From Lacisediminihabitans profunda (lineage in GTDB: Bacteria > Actinomycetota > Actinomycetes > Actinomycetales > Microbacteriaceae), in the NCBI RefSeq assembly GCF_008040105.1, contig NZ_VRMG01000005.1, positions 558,001 through 622,000 of the forward strand: 64,000 nucleotides of DNA, in the 5' to 3' direction. Below are positions 50,045 to 58,888 of the stretch, piece by piece. Each line of letters begins with the position of its first letter. Position 1 is the stretch's first letter. The notes beneath the pieces are model-generated. The model had not been told where the DNA came from. It did no database searches and saw only the letters and a list, made by a program, of their open reading frames with translations. A program made the translations under genes and the position numbers.

Positions 50045-51928
50045 TCAGTTCTCCCTGGACAACTTCAGACGGCGGCGGATGTCGGCAAGTTGCGTGGTGA
50101 GCGCCTCCGGCAGCCGGTCGCCGAAGCCGGCGAAGAACTCCTCGGTCGAGACGAGCTCCTCGAGCCACGCCTCCGGGTCCACCTCGAACAGTTGCTCCCA
50201 CTGTGCAGCGGTGATGTCCAGGCCCTCGGTGTTGATGCCGTCGGCGACGGGCTTCCAGCCCAGAGGGGTGTCCGCGCCGGCAGCCCGGCCGTCCACGCGA
50301 TCCAGGATCCAGGCCAGCACGCGGGAGTTCTCCGCGAAGCCCGGCCAGAGGAATCCGCCCTCGTCGTCCTTGCGGAACCAGTTGACCTGGAAGATGCGCG
50401 GCGCGGTGCCGCTCGAACGCAGCTTCGCGCCCATCTCGAGCCAGTGCGACCAGTAGTCGGCCATGTTGTAGCCGCAGAACGGCATCATGGCGAACGGGTC
50501 GCGGCGAAGCTCGCCGACGGTTCCCTCGGCCGCCGCCGTGCGCTCCGACGACACGGTCGCGCCCACGTAGACGCCGTGCTCCCAGTCGCGCGCCTCCACG
50601 ACGAGTGGCACGTTCGTGGCGCGGCGCCCGCCGAAGATTATCGCGTCGATCACCACTCCGTCCGGGTCGTTCCAGTCTCCCGAGATCGACGGGCACTGCG
50701 CGGCGGCGACGGTGAAGCGAGAGTTGGGGTGGGCGGCGAGGGTGCCGGATCCGGGGGTCCAGTGATTGCCCTGCCAGTCCATGAGGTGGTCGGGGGTCTT
50801 CTCCGTGAGCCCCTCCCACCACACGTCGCCGTCGTCGCGGAGGGCGACGTTCGTGAAGATGGTGTTGCCCCAGAGCGTCTCGATCGCTGTGGCGTTGGTC
50901 TTCACTCCGGTTCCGGGAGCGACGCCGAAGAAGCCTGCCTCCGGATTGATCGCGCGAAGGCGCCCGTCGGGGCCGGGCTTCAGCCACGCGATGTCATCGC
51001 CGATGGTTTCCACGGTCCAGCCGGGGATCGACGGGGTGAGCATCGCGAGATTGGTCTTGCCGCAGGCCGAGGGGAACGCGGCGGCGACGTGGAAGGCCTT
51101 GCCGCGGGGGTTGGTCACCTTGAGGATGAGCATGTGCTCGGCGAGCCAGCCCTCGTCCTTCGCGATCACCGAGGCGATTCGCAGCGCAAACGACTTCTTG
51201 GCGAGCAGGGCGTTTCCGCCGTACGCCGAACCGAACGACCAGATCTCGCGGGTCTCCGGAAAGTGCGAGATGTACTTGGTCTCGTTGCACGGCCACGGCA
51301 CATCGGCCGCTCCATCGACGAGGGGAGCGCCGACGCTGTGCACGGCGGGAACCCACTCGGTGTCAGCGGTGATGAGCCGGAGCGCATCCGTGCCCATGCG
51401 GGTCATGATGCCCATGCTGGCGACGACGTACGGCGAGTCGGTCACCTGCACGCCGAGCTTGGCGAGCGGGCTGCCGAGCGGACCCATCGAGAACGGGATG
51501 ACGTACATGGTGCGTCCGCGCATGCTGCCGTCGAAGAGCTTGGCCAGCACCGGGCGCATCTCTGCCGGCGAACGCCAGTTGTTGGTGGGGCCGGCGTCAT
51601 CCTCGTCCTCCGAGCAGATGAAGGTGCGGGCCTCGACACGGGCGACGTCGCTCGGGTCGCTCCTGGCGAGGAAGCTGTACGGACGGTGTTCCGGATTCAG
51701 GCGCAGGATGGTGCCGGCGTCGACCATGATCCTGGTGAGCCGGTCGTACTCGACAGCCGAGCCGTCGCACCACTGGATGGCGTCCGGCCTGGTGACGGCG
51801 GCGATCGACTCCACCCACGCGACGATGCGGGGGTCGGCGAAGGCCGGAGGGGTGGAGGCTGCGGGCGACGGGGCGGGCGTGAGGTTCTGCGCGGGCGCCG
51901 AACCGTGGCGGGTGGGGGTGAGTGTCAT
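50045..51928 (-). CDS. pckG: Phosphoenolpyruvate carboxykinase (GTP)
   Basis: A 627-residue GTP-type PEPCK, the gluconeogenic enzyme converting oxaloacetate and GTP to PEP and CO2. The P-loop with the family's reactive Cys is [15 protein letters not shown], kinase-2 is [13 protein letters not shown], and metal/substrate loops appear in [31 protein letters not shown] and MRPFCGYNM-type sequence ([12 protein letters not shown]). The full length matches the family. The ATG at 51928 follows GAGGA by 8 nt. It is divergent from a RamB-like acetate/carbon regulator 120 bp away, which probably regulates it. Confidence 0.95.
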   Translation of the reverse strand: MTLTPTRHGSAPAQNLTPAPSPAASTPPAFADPRIVAWVESIAAVTRPDAIQWCDGSAVEYDRLTRIMVDAGTILRLNPEHRPYSFLARSDPSDVARVEARTFICSEDEDDAGPTNNWRSPAEMRPVLAKLFDGSMRGRTMYVIPFSMGPLGSPLAKLGVQVTDSPYVVASMGIMTRMGTDALRLITADTEWVPAVHSVGAPLVDGAADVPWPCNETKYISHFPETREIWSFGSAYGGNALLAKKSFALRIASVIAKDEGWLAEHMLILKVTNPRGKAFHVAAAFPSACGKTNLAMLTPSIPGWTVETIGDDIAWLKPGPDGRLRAINPEAGFFGVAPGTGVKTNATAIETLWGNTIFTNVALRDDGDVWWEGLTEKTPDHLMDWQGNHWTPGSGTLAAHPNSRFTVAAAQCPSISGDWNDPDGVVIDAIIFGGRRATNVPLVVEARDWEHGVYVGATVSSERTAAAEGTVGELRRDPFAMMPFCGYNMADYWSHWLEMGAKLRSSGTAPRIFQVNWFRKDDEGGFLWPGFAENSRVLAWILDRVDGRAAGADTPLGWKPVADGINTEGLDITAAQWEQLFEVDPEAWLEELVSTEEFFAGFGDRLPEALTTQLADIRRRLKLSREN

Positions 51929-52014
51929 TGCGAACCGTCCTCGAGGTGGGAGAAAATCCTGTCGTGATGCAAGCCTGCGCCACATTTTCGGCATCATTCG
52001 AGAAAAGTGGGTTT

Positions 52015-52041
52015 AAAGAATGGCATTTCTTTCACTAATAT
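52015..52041 (+). promoter_or_regulatory. Operator and leaderless promoter of the RamB-like gene
   Basis: The inverted repeat AAAGAA-TGGCAT-TTCTTT (52015-52032) has perfect 6-bp arms and is followed by TAATAT (52036-52041), 7 nt before the ATG at 52049. The position suits autoregulation and could also affect pckG in the shared 120-bp gap. Confidence 0.55.
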
Positions 52042-52048
52042 CAATTCC

Positions 52049-53479
52049 ATGACCGATCTCGCAACGCTGGGCCAACGCATCCGTCACTTTCGAAACGAGG
52101 CGGGTCTGACTCTCGATCAGCTGGGCAGCGCCGTCGGCATCGCGGGCAGCCAGCTCTCGCTGATGGAGAACGGACGGCGGGAGCCGAGGCTCTCGCTGCT
52201 TCAGGGGATCGCCGGAACCGTGGGCGTGCCGGTCTCCGACCTGCTCAGCGAACAGCCGCCCACGCCGCGGGCCGCCCTCGAGATCGAGCTCGACCGGATG
52301 CAGAAGTCGGCCGTGTACCAGGGGCTGGGGCTTCCGGCCATCCGGCCCTCCCGCACGATGCCCGACGAGACCCTCGCCTCCCTCGTCGGGCTGCACCGAG
52401 AACTGGCCAGGCGGGCCCGCGAGGCCATCGCGACTCCCGAGGAGGCGAGGCGGGCCAACACCGAGTTGCGCCAGTTCATGCGCACCCAGGACAACTACAT
52501 GCCGGAGATCGAGGAGCTCGCCGAGGAGGCGGTGCGCGGCGTCGGTCACGTCAATGGCGCCCTCACCCACCGCTCGGTCAACCTCATGGCGAAGAAGCTC
52601 GGGTTCGAACTCATCTTCGTCAATGACCTCCCGCACTCCACGCGCTCGGTGACGGACCTCGAGAACGGCCGGATCTACCTGCCGCCGGCGTCGATCCCCG
52701 GCGGCCACGGCCTGCGGTCGATGGCCCTGCAGGCGCTCGCACACCGGTTGCTCGACCACCAGGAGCCGTCGAGCTACGCGGAGTTCCTGCGCCAGCGCCT
52801 GGAGATCAACTACTTCGCCGCGGCCTGCCTGATGCCGCTCACCCAGTCGGTCGAGTTCCTCTCCGCGGCCAAGGCGGAGCGCAACCTCGCGGTCGAGGAC
52901 TTCCGCGACGCGTTCGGGGTGACCCACGAGGCGGCCGCGCTGCGCTTCACCAACCTGGCGACCTCCCACCTGGGGATGCCCGTGCACTTCCTGCGAGTCG
53001 GCGAAGACGGCGCCCTCTACAAGGGCTACGAGAACGACGGGCTCCAACTGCCGACCGACGTGACGGGCTCCACCGAGGGCCAGCTCGTCTGTCGGCACTG
53101 GAGCGCTCGCACCGCCTTCGGGCGGGCGAGCCGCACCACCGAGTTCTACCAGTACACCGACACACCCACCGGTACCTACTGGTGTTCCACCCAGACCGGC
53201 ACGGCGTCGAGCGAGGAGTTCTCGATCACCTTCGGCGTGCCGTTCGCCGACTCCAAGTGGTTCCGCGGGCGCGAGACCACCAACCGCGCCACGTCGACCT
53301 GTCCGGACGAGAATTGCTGCCGGCGCCCCGCCGCCGACGTCTCGAAGCGCTGGGTGCACAAGGCCTGGCCGAGCGCCAAGCTGCACGCGCACATCCTCGC
53401 GCCGCTGCCCTCCGGCACCTTCCCGGGGGTGGACGACACCGAGCTCTACGCGTTCCTCGACGCGCACTCGGGGGAGTAG
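52049..53479 (+). CDS. XRE-family regulator with IrrE-like and DUF2083 domains, RamB-like
   Basis: A 476-residue regulator. The N-terminal HTH is LGQRIRHFRNEAGLTLDQLG, then IAGSQLSLMENGRREPRLSL (~5-60). A central IrrE/ImmA-like region holds ALAHRLLDHQE where the zinc H-E-x-x-H would be, so it is not a peptidase. The C-terminal short-chain fatty-acyl regulator domain has Cys-rich TCPDENCCRRPAAD and WPSAKLHAHILAPLP. This is the architecture of RamB, which controls acetate and propionate metabolism in corynebacteria. It is divergent from pckG, consistent with carbon-flux control. Confidence 0.85.
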   Translation: MTDLATLGQRIRHFRNEAGLTLDQLGSAVGIAGSQLSLMENGRREPRLSLLQGIAGTVGVPVSDLLSEQPPTPRAALEIELDRMQKSAVYQGLGLPAIRPSRTMPDETLASLVGLHRELARRAREAIATPEEARRANTELRQFMRTQDNYMPEIEELAEEAVRGVGHVNGALTHRSVNLMAKKLGFELIFVNDLPHSTRSVTDLENGRIYLPPASIPGGHGLRSMALQALAHRLLDHQEPSSYAEFLRQRLEINYFAAACLMPLTQSVEFLSAAKAERNLAVEDFRDAFGVTHEAAALRFTNLATSHLGMPVHFLRVGEDGALYKGYENDGLQLPTDVTGSTEGQLVCRHWSARTAFGRASRTTEFYQYTDTPTGTYWCSTQTGTASSEEFSITFGVPFADSKWFRGRETTNRATSTCPDENCCRRPAADVSKRWVHKAWPSAKLHAHILAPLPSGTFPGVDDTELYAFLDAHSGE

Positions 53480-53560
53480 CGCCCCGCCCCGGTCTCGGCT
53501 GCGGCGAGCGGGTTGTGCGACCGGGCGAAGCCCCGTGGAGAGTCGCGCGGCCGGCTGCGG

Positions 53561-54676
53561 CTAGGAGTTGTCGACGAGCTCGCGCGCGGATGCCGCTGCC
53601 GCGCCGGCCTCGCGCAGCCAGCGGACGGGATCGGCCATGGCCGCATCGGCCGAGCCGGCCAGGTCGGCGAGTGCGGCGGCCCAGAGCGCGCTGCCATCGG
53701 CGGCCCGCGGAGGCACGGCCAGTTGCCCCGCGATCACGGCGACCCGAACTCCGCGGTCGCCGGCGAGGCCGATGAGCATGCCGACGATCTTTCCGGTGCC
53801 GGATGTCGCGTCGAACCGCCCCTCGCCGGTGACGAGCACGTCGGCCCCCGCGATCGCCTGCGGCACCCCGGCGAGGGCGGACAGGTAGTCGGCCCCCGCC
53901 TCGATCCCGGCCCCCCAGGCGGCCGTGAATCCGTAGGCGGCGCCCCCGGCCGCCCCCGTGCCGGGCAGCGAGGGGTCGGCGCCGAGCAGGCCGGCGAACC
54001 GGGCGAGGGCGGCGTCGAGCAGCGCGACCTCGGCCGGACCGGCACCCTTCTGCGGACCGAACACCGCCGCGGCGCCGGTGGGTCCGAGCAGGGGAGCGGC
54101 GACATCGGTGAGCAACGTGACGCCGCCGGAGGGCGGAGCCAGGAGGGCCGAGCGGTCGAGCGATCGGAGAGCGGCGAGCGCGCCGCCGCCGGCCCCGAGC
54201 GGCGCGTCGCCGCGCAGGCCGAGGGCCGCCAGTGCGCCGGCCGCGCCATCCGTGGAGGCGGAGCCGCCGAGACCGATCACCAGCCGGGATGCCCCGGCGG
54301 CGAGGGCCGCGCGGATGACCTCGCCGAGTCCCACCGTCGTGGCGCCGAGCGGGTCGAGCTCGGCCATGAGCGGCAGGCCGGACATCTGGGCGAGTTCGAC
54401 GACGGCGATCTCACCCGGAAGTTCGAGCCAGACGCCGGGGGTCGCGCGCCCATCCGGCCCGGTCACCGGACCGACGTCGTGGCGACGCGCGCCGGGCACC
54501 GCCGCCGCGATCGCGTCGAGGGTGCCCTCCCCGCCGTCGGCCTGGGGGATGAGGGAGACCGCGTCCGTCGGGCGCACGGACAGCCAGCCCTCGGCGATCG
54601 CCGTGGCGACCTCGAGTGCACCCAGCGAGCCCTTGAACGAGTCGGGGGCGATGACCACTCGGAGTCGATCGGCCAT
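53561..54676 (-). CDS. Glycerate kinase (GarK/GlxK type)
   Basis: A 371-residue class II-like glycerate kinase. It begins RVVIAPDSFKGSLGALEVA (family signature A-P-D-S-F-K-G-S) and has LIPQADGGEGTLDAI, LVIGLGGSASTDGAAGALAA, VFGPQKGAG and DVLVTGEGRFDATSGTGKI. It phosphorylates glycerate, feeding glyoxylate or serine-derived carbon into glycolysis and gluconeogenesis. This fits next to pckG and the RamB-like regulator, though it runs convergent with the regulator. The ATG at 54676 follows GAGGA. Confidence 0.92.
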   Translation of the reverse strand: MADRLRVVIAPDSFKGSLGALEVATAIAEGWLSVRPTDAVSLIPQADGGEGTLDAIAAAVPGARRHDVGPVTGPDGRATPGVWLELPGEIAVVELAQMSGLPLMAELDPLGATTVGLGEVIRAALAAGASRLVIGLGGSASTDGAAGALAALGLRGDAPLGAGGGALAALRSLDRSALLAPPSGGVTLLTDVAAPLLGPTGAAAVFGPQKGAGPAEVALLDAALARFAGLLGADPSLPGTGAAGGAAYGFTAAWGAGIEAGADYLSALAGVPQAIAGADVLVTGEGRFDATSGTGKIVGMLIGLAGDRGVRVAVIAGQLAVPPRAADGSALWAAALADLAGSADAAMADPVRWLREAGAAAASARELVDNS

Positions 54677-54762
54677 TGCTGTCTTCCTCACCTGGGCGGT
54701 TGCGTCCCGCACCACAGGGTATTGCAGAAGCTCCGCCCCGGTCAGCGCCTCCCTCGAGCTCG

Positions 54763-56033
54763 CTACAGGTGCGCGCCGCAGCGGCGAACGGCCAGGAGCG
54801 TGAGCGCGCGGGCGACGGCGAACAACTCGTCGAGGTCCACCTGCTCGCGCGGCGCATGCGCGAAATTGACGTCGCCCGGGCCGAAGTGCAGGGTGGGGAT
54901 GCCACCGAGCCCCGAGTACAGCCGGAGGTCACTCCCGTACGGCGCCGCGGTTCTTTCCGGGGCCGCGCGCCCCGAGAGGGTCGTGATGGCGTTCGACACC
55001 TCGTCGATGAAGGCGTGATCGTCGGCGATGTGCCCGCTCGCGAACTGCCCGCCGGGCCAGGAGACCACGGCCGGGTAGTCCCGCAGCCAGGGGTCGGCGG
55101 CACAGGCGTCTCCGACCGCTCGCTCGAGGGCGGCGCGGGCGGCCGCCGGGTGCTCGCCCAGTTGCACGCCCATCCGCCCCTCCGCCACCAGGAGGTCGGG
55201 GACGCTGCTGGCCCAGTCCCCGGATCGCACCCGCCCGATGGAGATCGGATACGGCAGCGTCGTCGTGCGGAAGCGCGGGTCCGGCCTCGCGTTGCGCTCC
55301 GCCTCGAGAGCGGAGAGTGCGGCGTTCACCGGGAGGAAGGCGTCGAAGGCGCTCATGCCCTGGAGCCTCGTGCTGCCGTGGGCGGCCCGACCGTGAATCG
55401 CGAGGGCGAAGGTGAGGGCGCCCGCGCACGCGGTGACGATGCGATTGCTCGTCGGTTCGGTGAGCACGGCGGCGTCACCGCGGTGCCCGCGCAGCATCGT
55501 CCCGAACGCGCCGAGGCCGCCGTCCTCCTCGCTGATCACGGAATGGATGGCGAGCGGACGCTCGAGGGTGACGCCGGAGACGAGGATCGCGCGAAGCACG
55601 GCGAGGTTGGCCGCGACGCCCGCCTTCATGTCGCACGCGCCCCTCCCGTGAAGCACCCGGCCCCGGATCGCCCCGCTGAACGGGTCGCCATCGTGCCACT
55701 GCTCGCGATCGCCGGTGGGCACCACGTCGATGTGACCCTGCAGGACGAGCGCGGGCGTGCCGTAGCCCGTGGTTCCGACCACCCGTAGCCCTCGGTGCGC
55801 CCGGTCTCCTCTCCGGGGAAGCCCGGGTCGGCGCGCAGCTCGTCCAGGTCGAACTTCCAGGCGTCCACATCGAGGCCGCTCTGTTCGAGCAGTGTCGCCT
55901 GGGCGTGTTGAAGCTCGGACTCGGCATCCGTGCCCGTGACGCTCGGAACGCGGATGAGCGCCACGAGGGTGTCGACCAGCGTCTGTTCATCGAAGCTGTC
56001 CAGCACGCGGGACTCGATCGGGGTGAGTTCCAT
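54763..56033 (-). pseudogene. M20-family peptidase/deacetylase (ArgE/DapE-like), frameshifted
   Basis: The N-terminal frame from ATG 56033 (LTPIESRVLDSFDEQTLVDT, LIRVPSVTGTDAESELQHAQ) runs to EETGRTEGYG, then turns to nonsense. The continuation LRVVGTTGYGTPALVLQGHI, then DVVPTGDREQWHD, lies in the frame that stops at 54763. A single base lost in the run GAGGGC at about 55789-55793 explains the break. The restored ~423-residue enzyme has metal ligands HIDVVP, GACDMKAG and ISEEDGG as in ArgE/DapE-like peptidases. It is either a recent pseudogene or a sequencing error. The start fits a leaderless TAGGAT box. Confidence 0.8.
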
Positions 56034-56039
56034 CGCTGA

Positions 56040-56045
56040 ATCCTA
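56040..56045 (-). promoter_or_regulatory. Leaderless -10 box for the M20 gene
   Basis: TAGGAT on the minus strand, exactly 6 nt before the ATG at 56033. Confidence 0.45.
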
Positions 56046-56076
56046 GTCGCGCGTCGGACGTGCGATGCGTGGTCCG

Positions 56077-57615
56077 TCAGTAGGCCTGGGGCTGGCTGAA
56101 GAGGCCCAGCGGGTCGTACTTCGACCGGATGGCGGCGAGGCGACCGGCGTTGCCGGCGAAGTAGGCCTTTGCCGGGTCGGTGAGGGTCGCATCCGCGTAG
56201 TTGACGTACGCCCCGTGCCCCCACGAGCCGATGAGCGAATCACGAAACCCGCGCACGTAGGCGTCGAACGGGGCGGGGTCGCCGCCGTTCACGAAGGTCG
56301 CGGTGTACTGCACTGTCGCGAGCGCCGTGCGGTGCGGGAAGGCCGTGGCGTCCGGCGCGACGTCGCCGACCGCTCCGCCGAGGGCATCGATGGAGATGCC
56401 GCCCTCCTTCAGGCCGGGAAGCCCCCGCGCGGCCGAGACGTGATCGGTGATGGCCCGGATGCCGGCGGCGTCGAGCGCCGTGTACGCCACGTGGGAGGTG
56501 GCCGAGAATGACTCCCGGGTGAGCCTGCCGCCGGGGCCGGTCTGGCATGCCGCGACCGGAATATCGGAGCAGCCGGCGTAGCTGGCCATCGCGTCCCGGT
56601 AGCTGTGCTGTGAGACGCCCCGGGTGCGCGGCGCCCCGGCCGAGGCGAGGAACGGGGCGAGCACGGAGTCGAGGGCGGCCGGGTCGCCCAGCCAGGTGCC
56701 GGAAACGAAGACGCGGGGGCCGGCCGTGTATGCCGGCCCGTTGAGCAGCTTCAGCGTGGACCAGAGGCGGGCATCGGCCGCGGGCGCCCAGGCCTGCCAC
56801 GCCGTGATCACGGCCGACGCGGAGGCGAACGCCCAGCTCAGCGAGAACATCGTCACCTCGGGCGCTGGTTTGGTGGCGAAGGTCAGGGCCGTGACGACGC
56901 CGAGGTGGCCGCCGCCTCCGCCGCGGCACGCCCAGAAGAGGTCGGGGTTCGTGATGGCGTTGGCGGTGAGCACTCGGGCGTCCGCCGTGACGATCTCCAC
57001 CTCGGTGAGCGAGTCGCAGGTGAGCCCGTAGGCGCGCACGAGCACGCCGACGCCCCCGCCGAGGGTGAGGCCGGTGATGCCGACGGTGGCGCAGGAGCCG
57101 CCCGCGATGGCCCGGCCGTGGGCGCCGATCCCGTCGTAGACCTGGGCGAGCGACGCGCCGGCCCCGATCCGCACGGTGTTGTCGGCGGCGAGTGCCACGG
57201 CCGTCATCCCGCGGCTGTCGATCACGAGGGACGGCTTCACCCCGGTGCCCGCCGCGCCGCCGGCGGAGTATCCCGGGTAGCTGTGGCCGCCGGAGCGGAG
57301 GGCGATCGGCAGCCGGTACCTCGTGGCGAAGGCGAGGCCGGCCGCGACATCCCGCGCGTCGCCGGCGGTGAGCACGGCGAGCGGCCGCGCATCGTCCCAG
57401 CGGGGATTCTCGGTCACCCTCACCGAGTCGTAGTCGGCGTCTCCCGGCCGGGCGAGCGATCCGCCGATCCGTGCCGCGAGCGCCGACCAGTCGGGTGGAC
57501 CGACCGGAGTCGCGGTCGGGGTGGGCGCGGGTTCCGGCGCACAGCCCGTCGCGACGAGGCCGACGGCTCCCGCCGCCCCCGCGGCGAGGAAGCGACGACG
57601 GGAGAGGGGGCTCAC
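56077..57615 (-). CDS. Secreted FAD-linked oxidase with bicovalent FAD (BBE-like)
   Basis: A 512-residue exported flavoprotein. The N-terminus has a twin-arginine signal (SRRRFLAAGAAGAVGL) overlapping a lipobox (ATGC at ~25), so it is probably a Tat-exported lipoprotein. The FAD-binding PCMH domain includes RSGGHSYPGYS, whose His is the usual 8-alpha-histidyl link, and AGGSCATVGITGLTLGGGVG, whose Cys is the 6-S-cysteinyl link. The BBE C-terminus ends GNAGRLAAIRSKYDPLGLF. It likely oxidises a sugar or alcohol at the cell surface; substrate unknown. The GTG fits a leaderless box. Confidence 0.88.
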   Translation of the reverse strand: MSPLSRRRFLAAGAAGAVGLVATGCAPEPAPTPTATPVGPPDWSALAARIGGSLARPGDADYDSVRVTENPRWDDARPLAVLTAGDARDVAAGLAFATRYRLPIALRSGGHSYPGYSAGGAAGTGVKPSLVIDSRGMTAVALAADNTVRIGAGASLAQVYDGIGAHGRAIAGGSCATVGITGLTLGGGVGVLVRAYGLTCDSLTEVEIVTADARVLTANAITNPDLFWACRGGGGGHLGVVTALTFATKPAPEVTMFSLSWAFASASAVITAWQAWAPAADARLWSTLKLLNGPAYTAGPRVFVSGTWLGDPAALDSVLAPFLASAGAPRTRGVSQHSYRDAMASYAGCSDIPVAACQTGPGGRLTRESFSATSHVAYTALDAAGIRAITDHVSAARGLPGLKEGGISIDALGGAVGDVAPDATAFPHRTALATVQYTATFVNGGDPAPFDAYVRGFRDSLIGSWGHGAYVNYADATLTDPAKAYFAGNAGRLAAIRSKYDPLGLFSQPQAY

Positions 57616-57621
57616 CGCTCC

Positions 57622-57627
57622 ATCGTA
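57622..57627 (-). promoter_or_regulatory. Leaderless -10 box for the FAD oxidase gene
   Basis: TACGAT on the minus strand, exactly 6 nt before the GTG at 57615. Confidence 0.5.
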
Positions 57628-57651
57628 GGCTCGGGCCGCGCTGGGGCCGGG

Positions 57652-58014
57652 TCAGTGACCGATCGGATGATCCGTGATCCCGCCGAGCGCGATGCCGAAC
57701 GCGAGCCAGAGGGCGGTGATCGGGACGGGCGCGAATCCGAGGAGTGTGCCCCAGAGCGCCTCGGTGTGCCGCAGACCATTCAGGCTTCTCGCGGTGCGCA
57801 GCGAGAGGAACCCGAAGACGATCGCGAGCAGCGCCGGCAGCCAGCAGAGGAACGGACCGGCGACCGGGATGAGCGAGAGCGCGGCGCCGGCGATGCCGAG
57901 GTAGAGCGAGGCCGGGGCCAGGCGGTTGGTGCCGCGCGGCGCGTCGTGGTCGTCGACGTCGGCGATCGGCTCGCCGGCGGTGAGGGAGGGGAGGCTCGGC
58001 TGCTGGTCGCTCAT
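57652..58014 (-). CDS. DUF4190-like small membrane protein
   Basis: A 120-residue protein with a ~33-residue polar N-terminus, two or three hydrophobic segments (LAPASLYLGIAGAALSLIPV, LLAIVFGFLSLRTAR, LWGTLLGFAPVPITALWLAF) and a short tail. The pattern L-G-I-x-x-x-x-L-x-L-I-P then F-G-x-L-S-L matches DUF4190 domains. Function unknown. A CAAACT word lies 6 nt before the ATG. Confidence 0.7.
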   Translation of the reverse strand: MSDQQPSLPSLTAGEPIADVDDHDAPRGTNRLAPASLYLGIAGAALSLIPVAGPFLCWLPALLAIVFGFLSLRTARSLNGLRHTEALWGTLLGFAPVPITALWLAFGIALGGITDHPIGH

Positions 58015-58077
58015 GGGGCGAGTTTGTCATCCGGAGCGGCCGCCGCCAATCTCCGAGCCGCCGTGTCGTGCGGCGGA

Positions 58078-58521
58078 TCAGCCGCCTGGGGGCGGTGCGG
58101 GGGGTACCGCGACGACGGTCCCGTGCACCTCGCAGACGGCGGCGAGGGTGTTGTAGACGGTGCCGAACTGGCGGAGGTTGCGGTGCACGAGGTCGACCCG
58201 TCGCTGTTCCTCCCCGGTCACGATGCGCAACTCGTATTCGATTCCGACAAAGCGGGGTGGCGCATCCTGTCGCCGTGCGCGGACGGTGACCTCGGCGCTG
58301 TCGTAACGGAAGGGCAGCATGGAACTCGCCCGCTCGAGGTTCTTGATGAGGCAGGCGGCAAAGGCCGACGCGAGCAGCTCTGCCGGTCCGGGGTCGCCAG
58401 ACGGTTCACCCGCCGGCCAGCGCGCGTCGATCGGGATGTCGCGGAGGCCCGCGCGGACGGAGGCCGAGCCTCCCGCGGTGCTGGTGCCGTGGACCTCATA
58501 GGACAGTGGTGCTGGGGTCAC
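58078..58521 (-). CDS. OsmC-family protein
   Basis: A 147-residue OsmC/Ohr-fold protein. PAELLASAFAACLIKNLERA holds the peroxidatic-type Cys (~60), and the second Cys is in NTLAAVCEVHGTV (~131); such pairs reduce organic hydroperoxides in the Ohr/OsmC family. The expected Arg/Glu around the active site cannot be confirmed by eye. The GTG start has AGAGG 7 nt upstream. Followed closely by the DUF4190 gene. Confidence 0.82.
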   Translation of the reverse strand: MTPAPLSYEVHGTSTAGGSASVRAGLRDIPIDARWPAGEPSGDPGPAELLASAFAACLIKNLERASSMLPFRYDSAEVTVRARRQDAPPRFVGIEYELRIVTGEEQRRVDLVHRNLRQFGTVYNTLAAVCEVHGTVVAVPPAPPPGG

Positions 58522-58888
58522 GAAGGGCCTCTTCTCGTCTGGACGGCGCCCGGCCGCCCTGCGCTGTCGCCCGGTCGCGCGCGCATTCTCGTGGGTTGAT
58601 CCTCGTCCCCCTCGCCGTGGCGCCGTGGGGACAAAGTCCCGACTCCGTTCCCGACCCCGACTGCCGATTCCCTCGCGGCGGGATTCCCTCGCGGCGGGGA
58701 AACGACGTCGTGGCGGGGGTTACGACTCCCTCCGCGAGCACATTTCCCCGCCGCGAGATGGCATATCTCCCTCCGCGGGCAGGTGTCCCCGCCGCGGGGT
58801 GGCCAGACTCCCTCCGCGAGCACGGGCAGCCGCTCCGGACCTCGGCCGGGAAGCCGGGCTGGGCTGCCGGGCGAGTCGCGCAGCGCGC
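58522..58888. other. 367-bp repeat-rich gap without a supported gene
   Basis: Open frames here on both strands are Arg/Pro-rich and show no family signature. The right half is made of tandem repeats (58665-58823, listed separately). No promoter or RNA family is recognised. Confidence 0.6.
58665..58823. repeat. Tandem repeats: 16-bp x2, then 41-bp x2.4
   Basis: A ~16-bp unit ATTCCCTCGCGGCGGG is doubled near 58667-58698. Then a 41-bp unit starting GACTCCCTCCGCGAGCAC runs 58724-58764, is repeated with changes at 58765-58805, and begins again at 58806-58823. Each unit contains the words CTCCCTCCGCG and CCCCGCCGCG. Confidence 0.75.
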
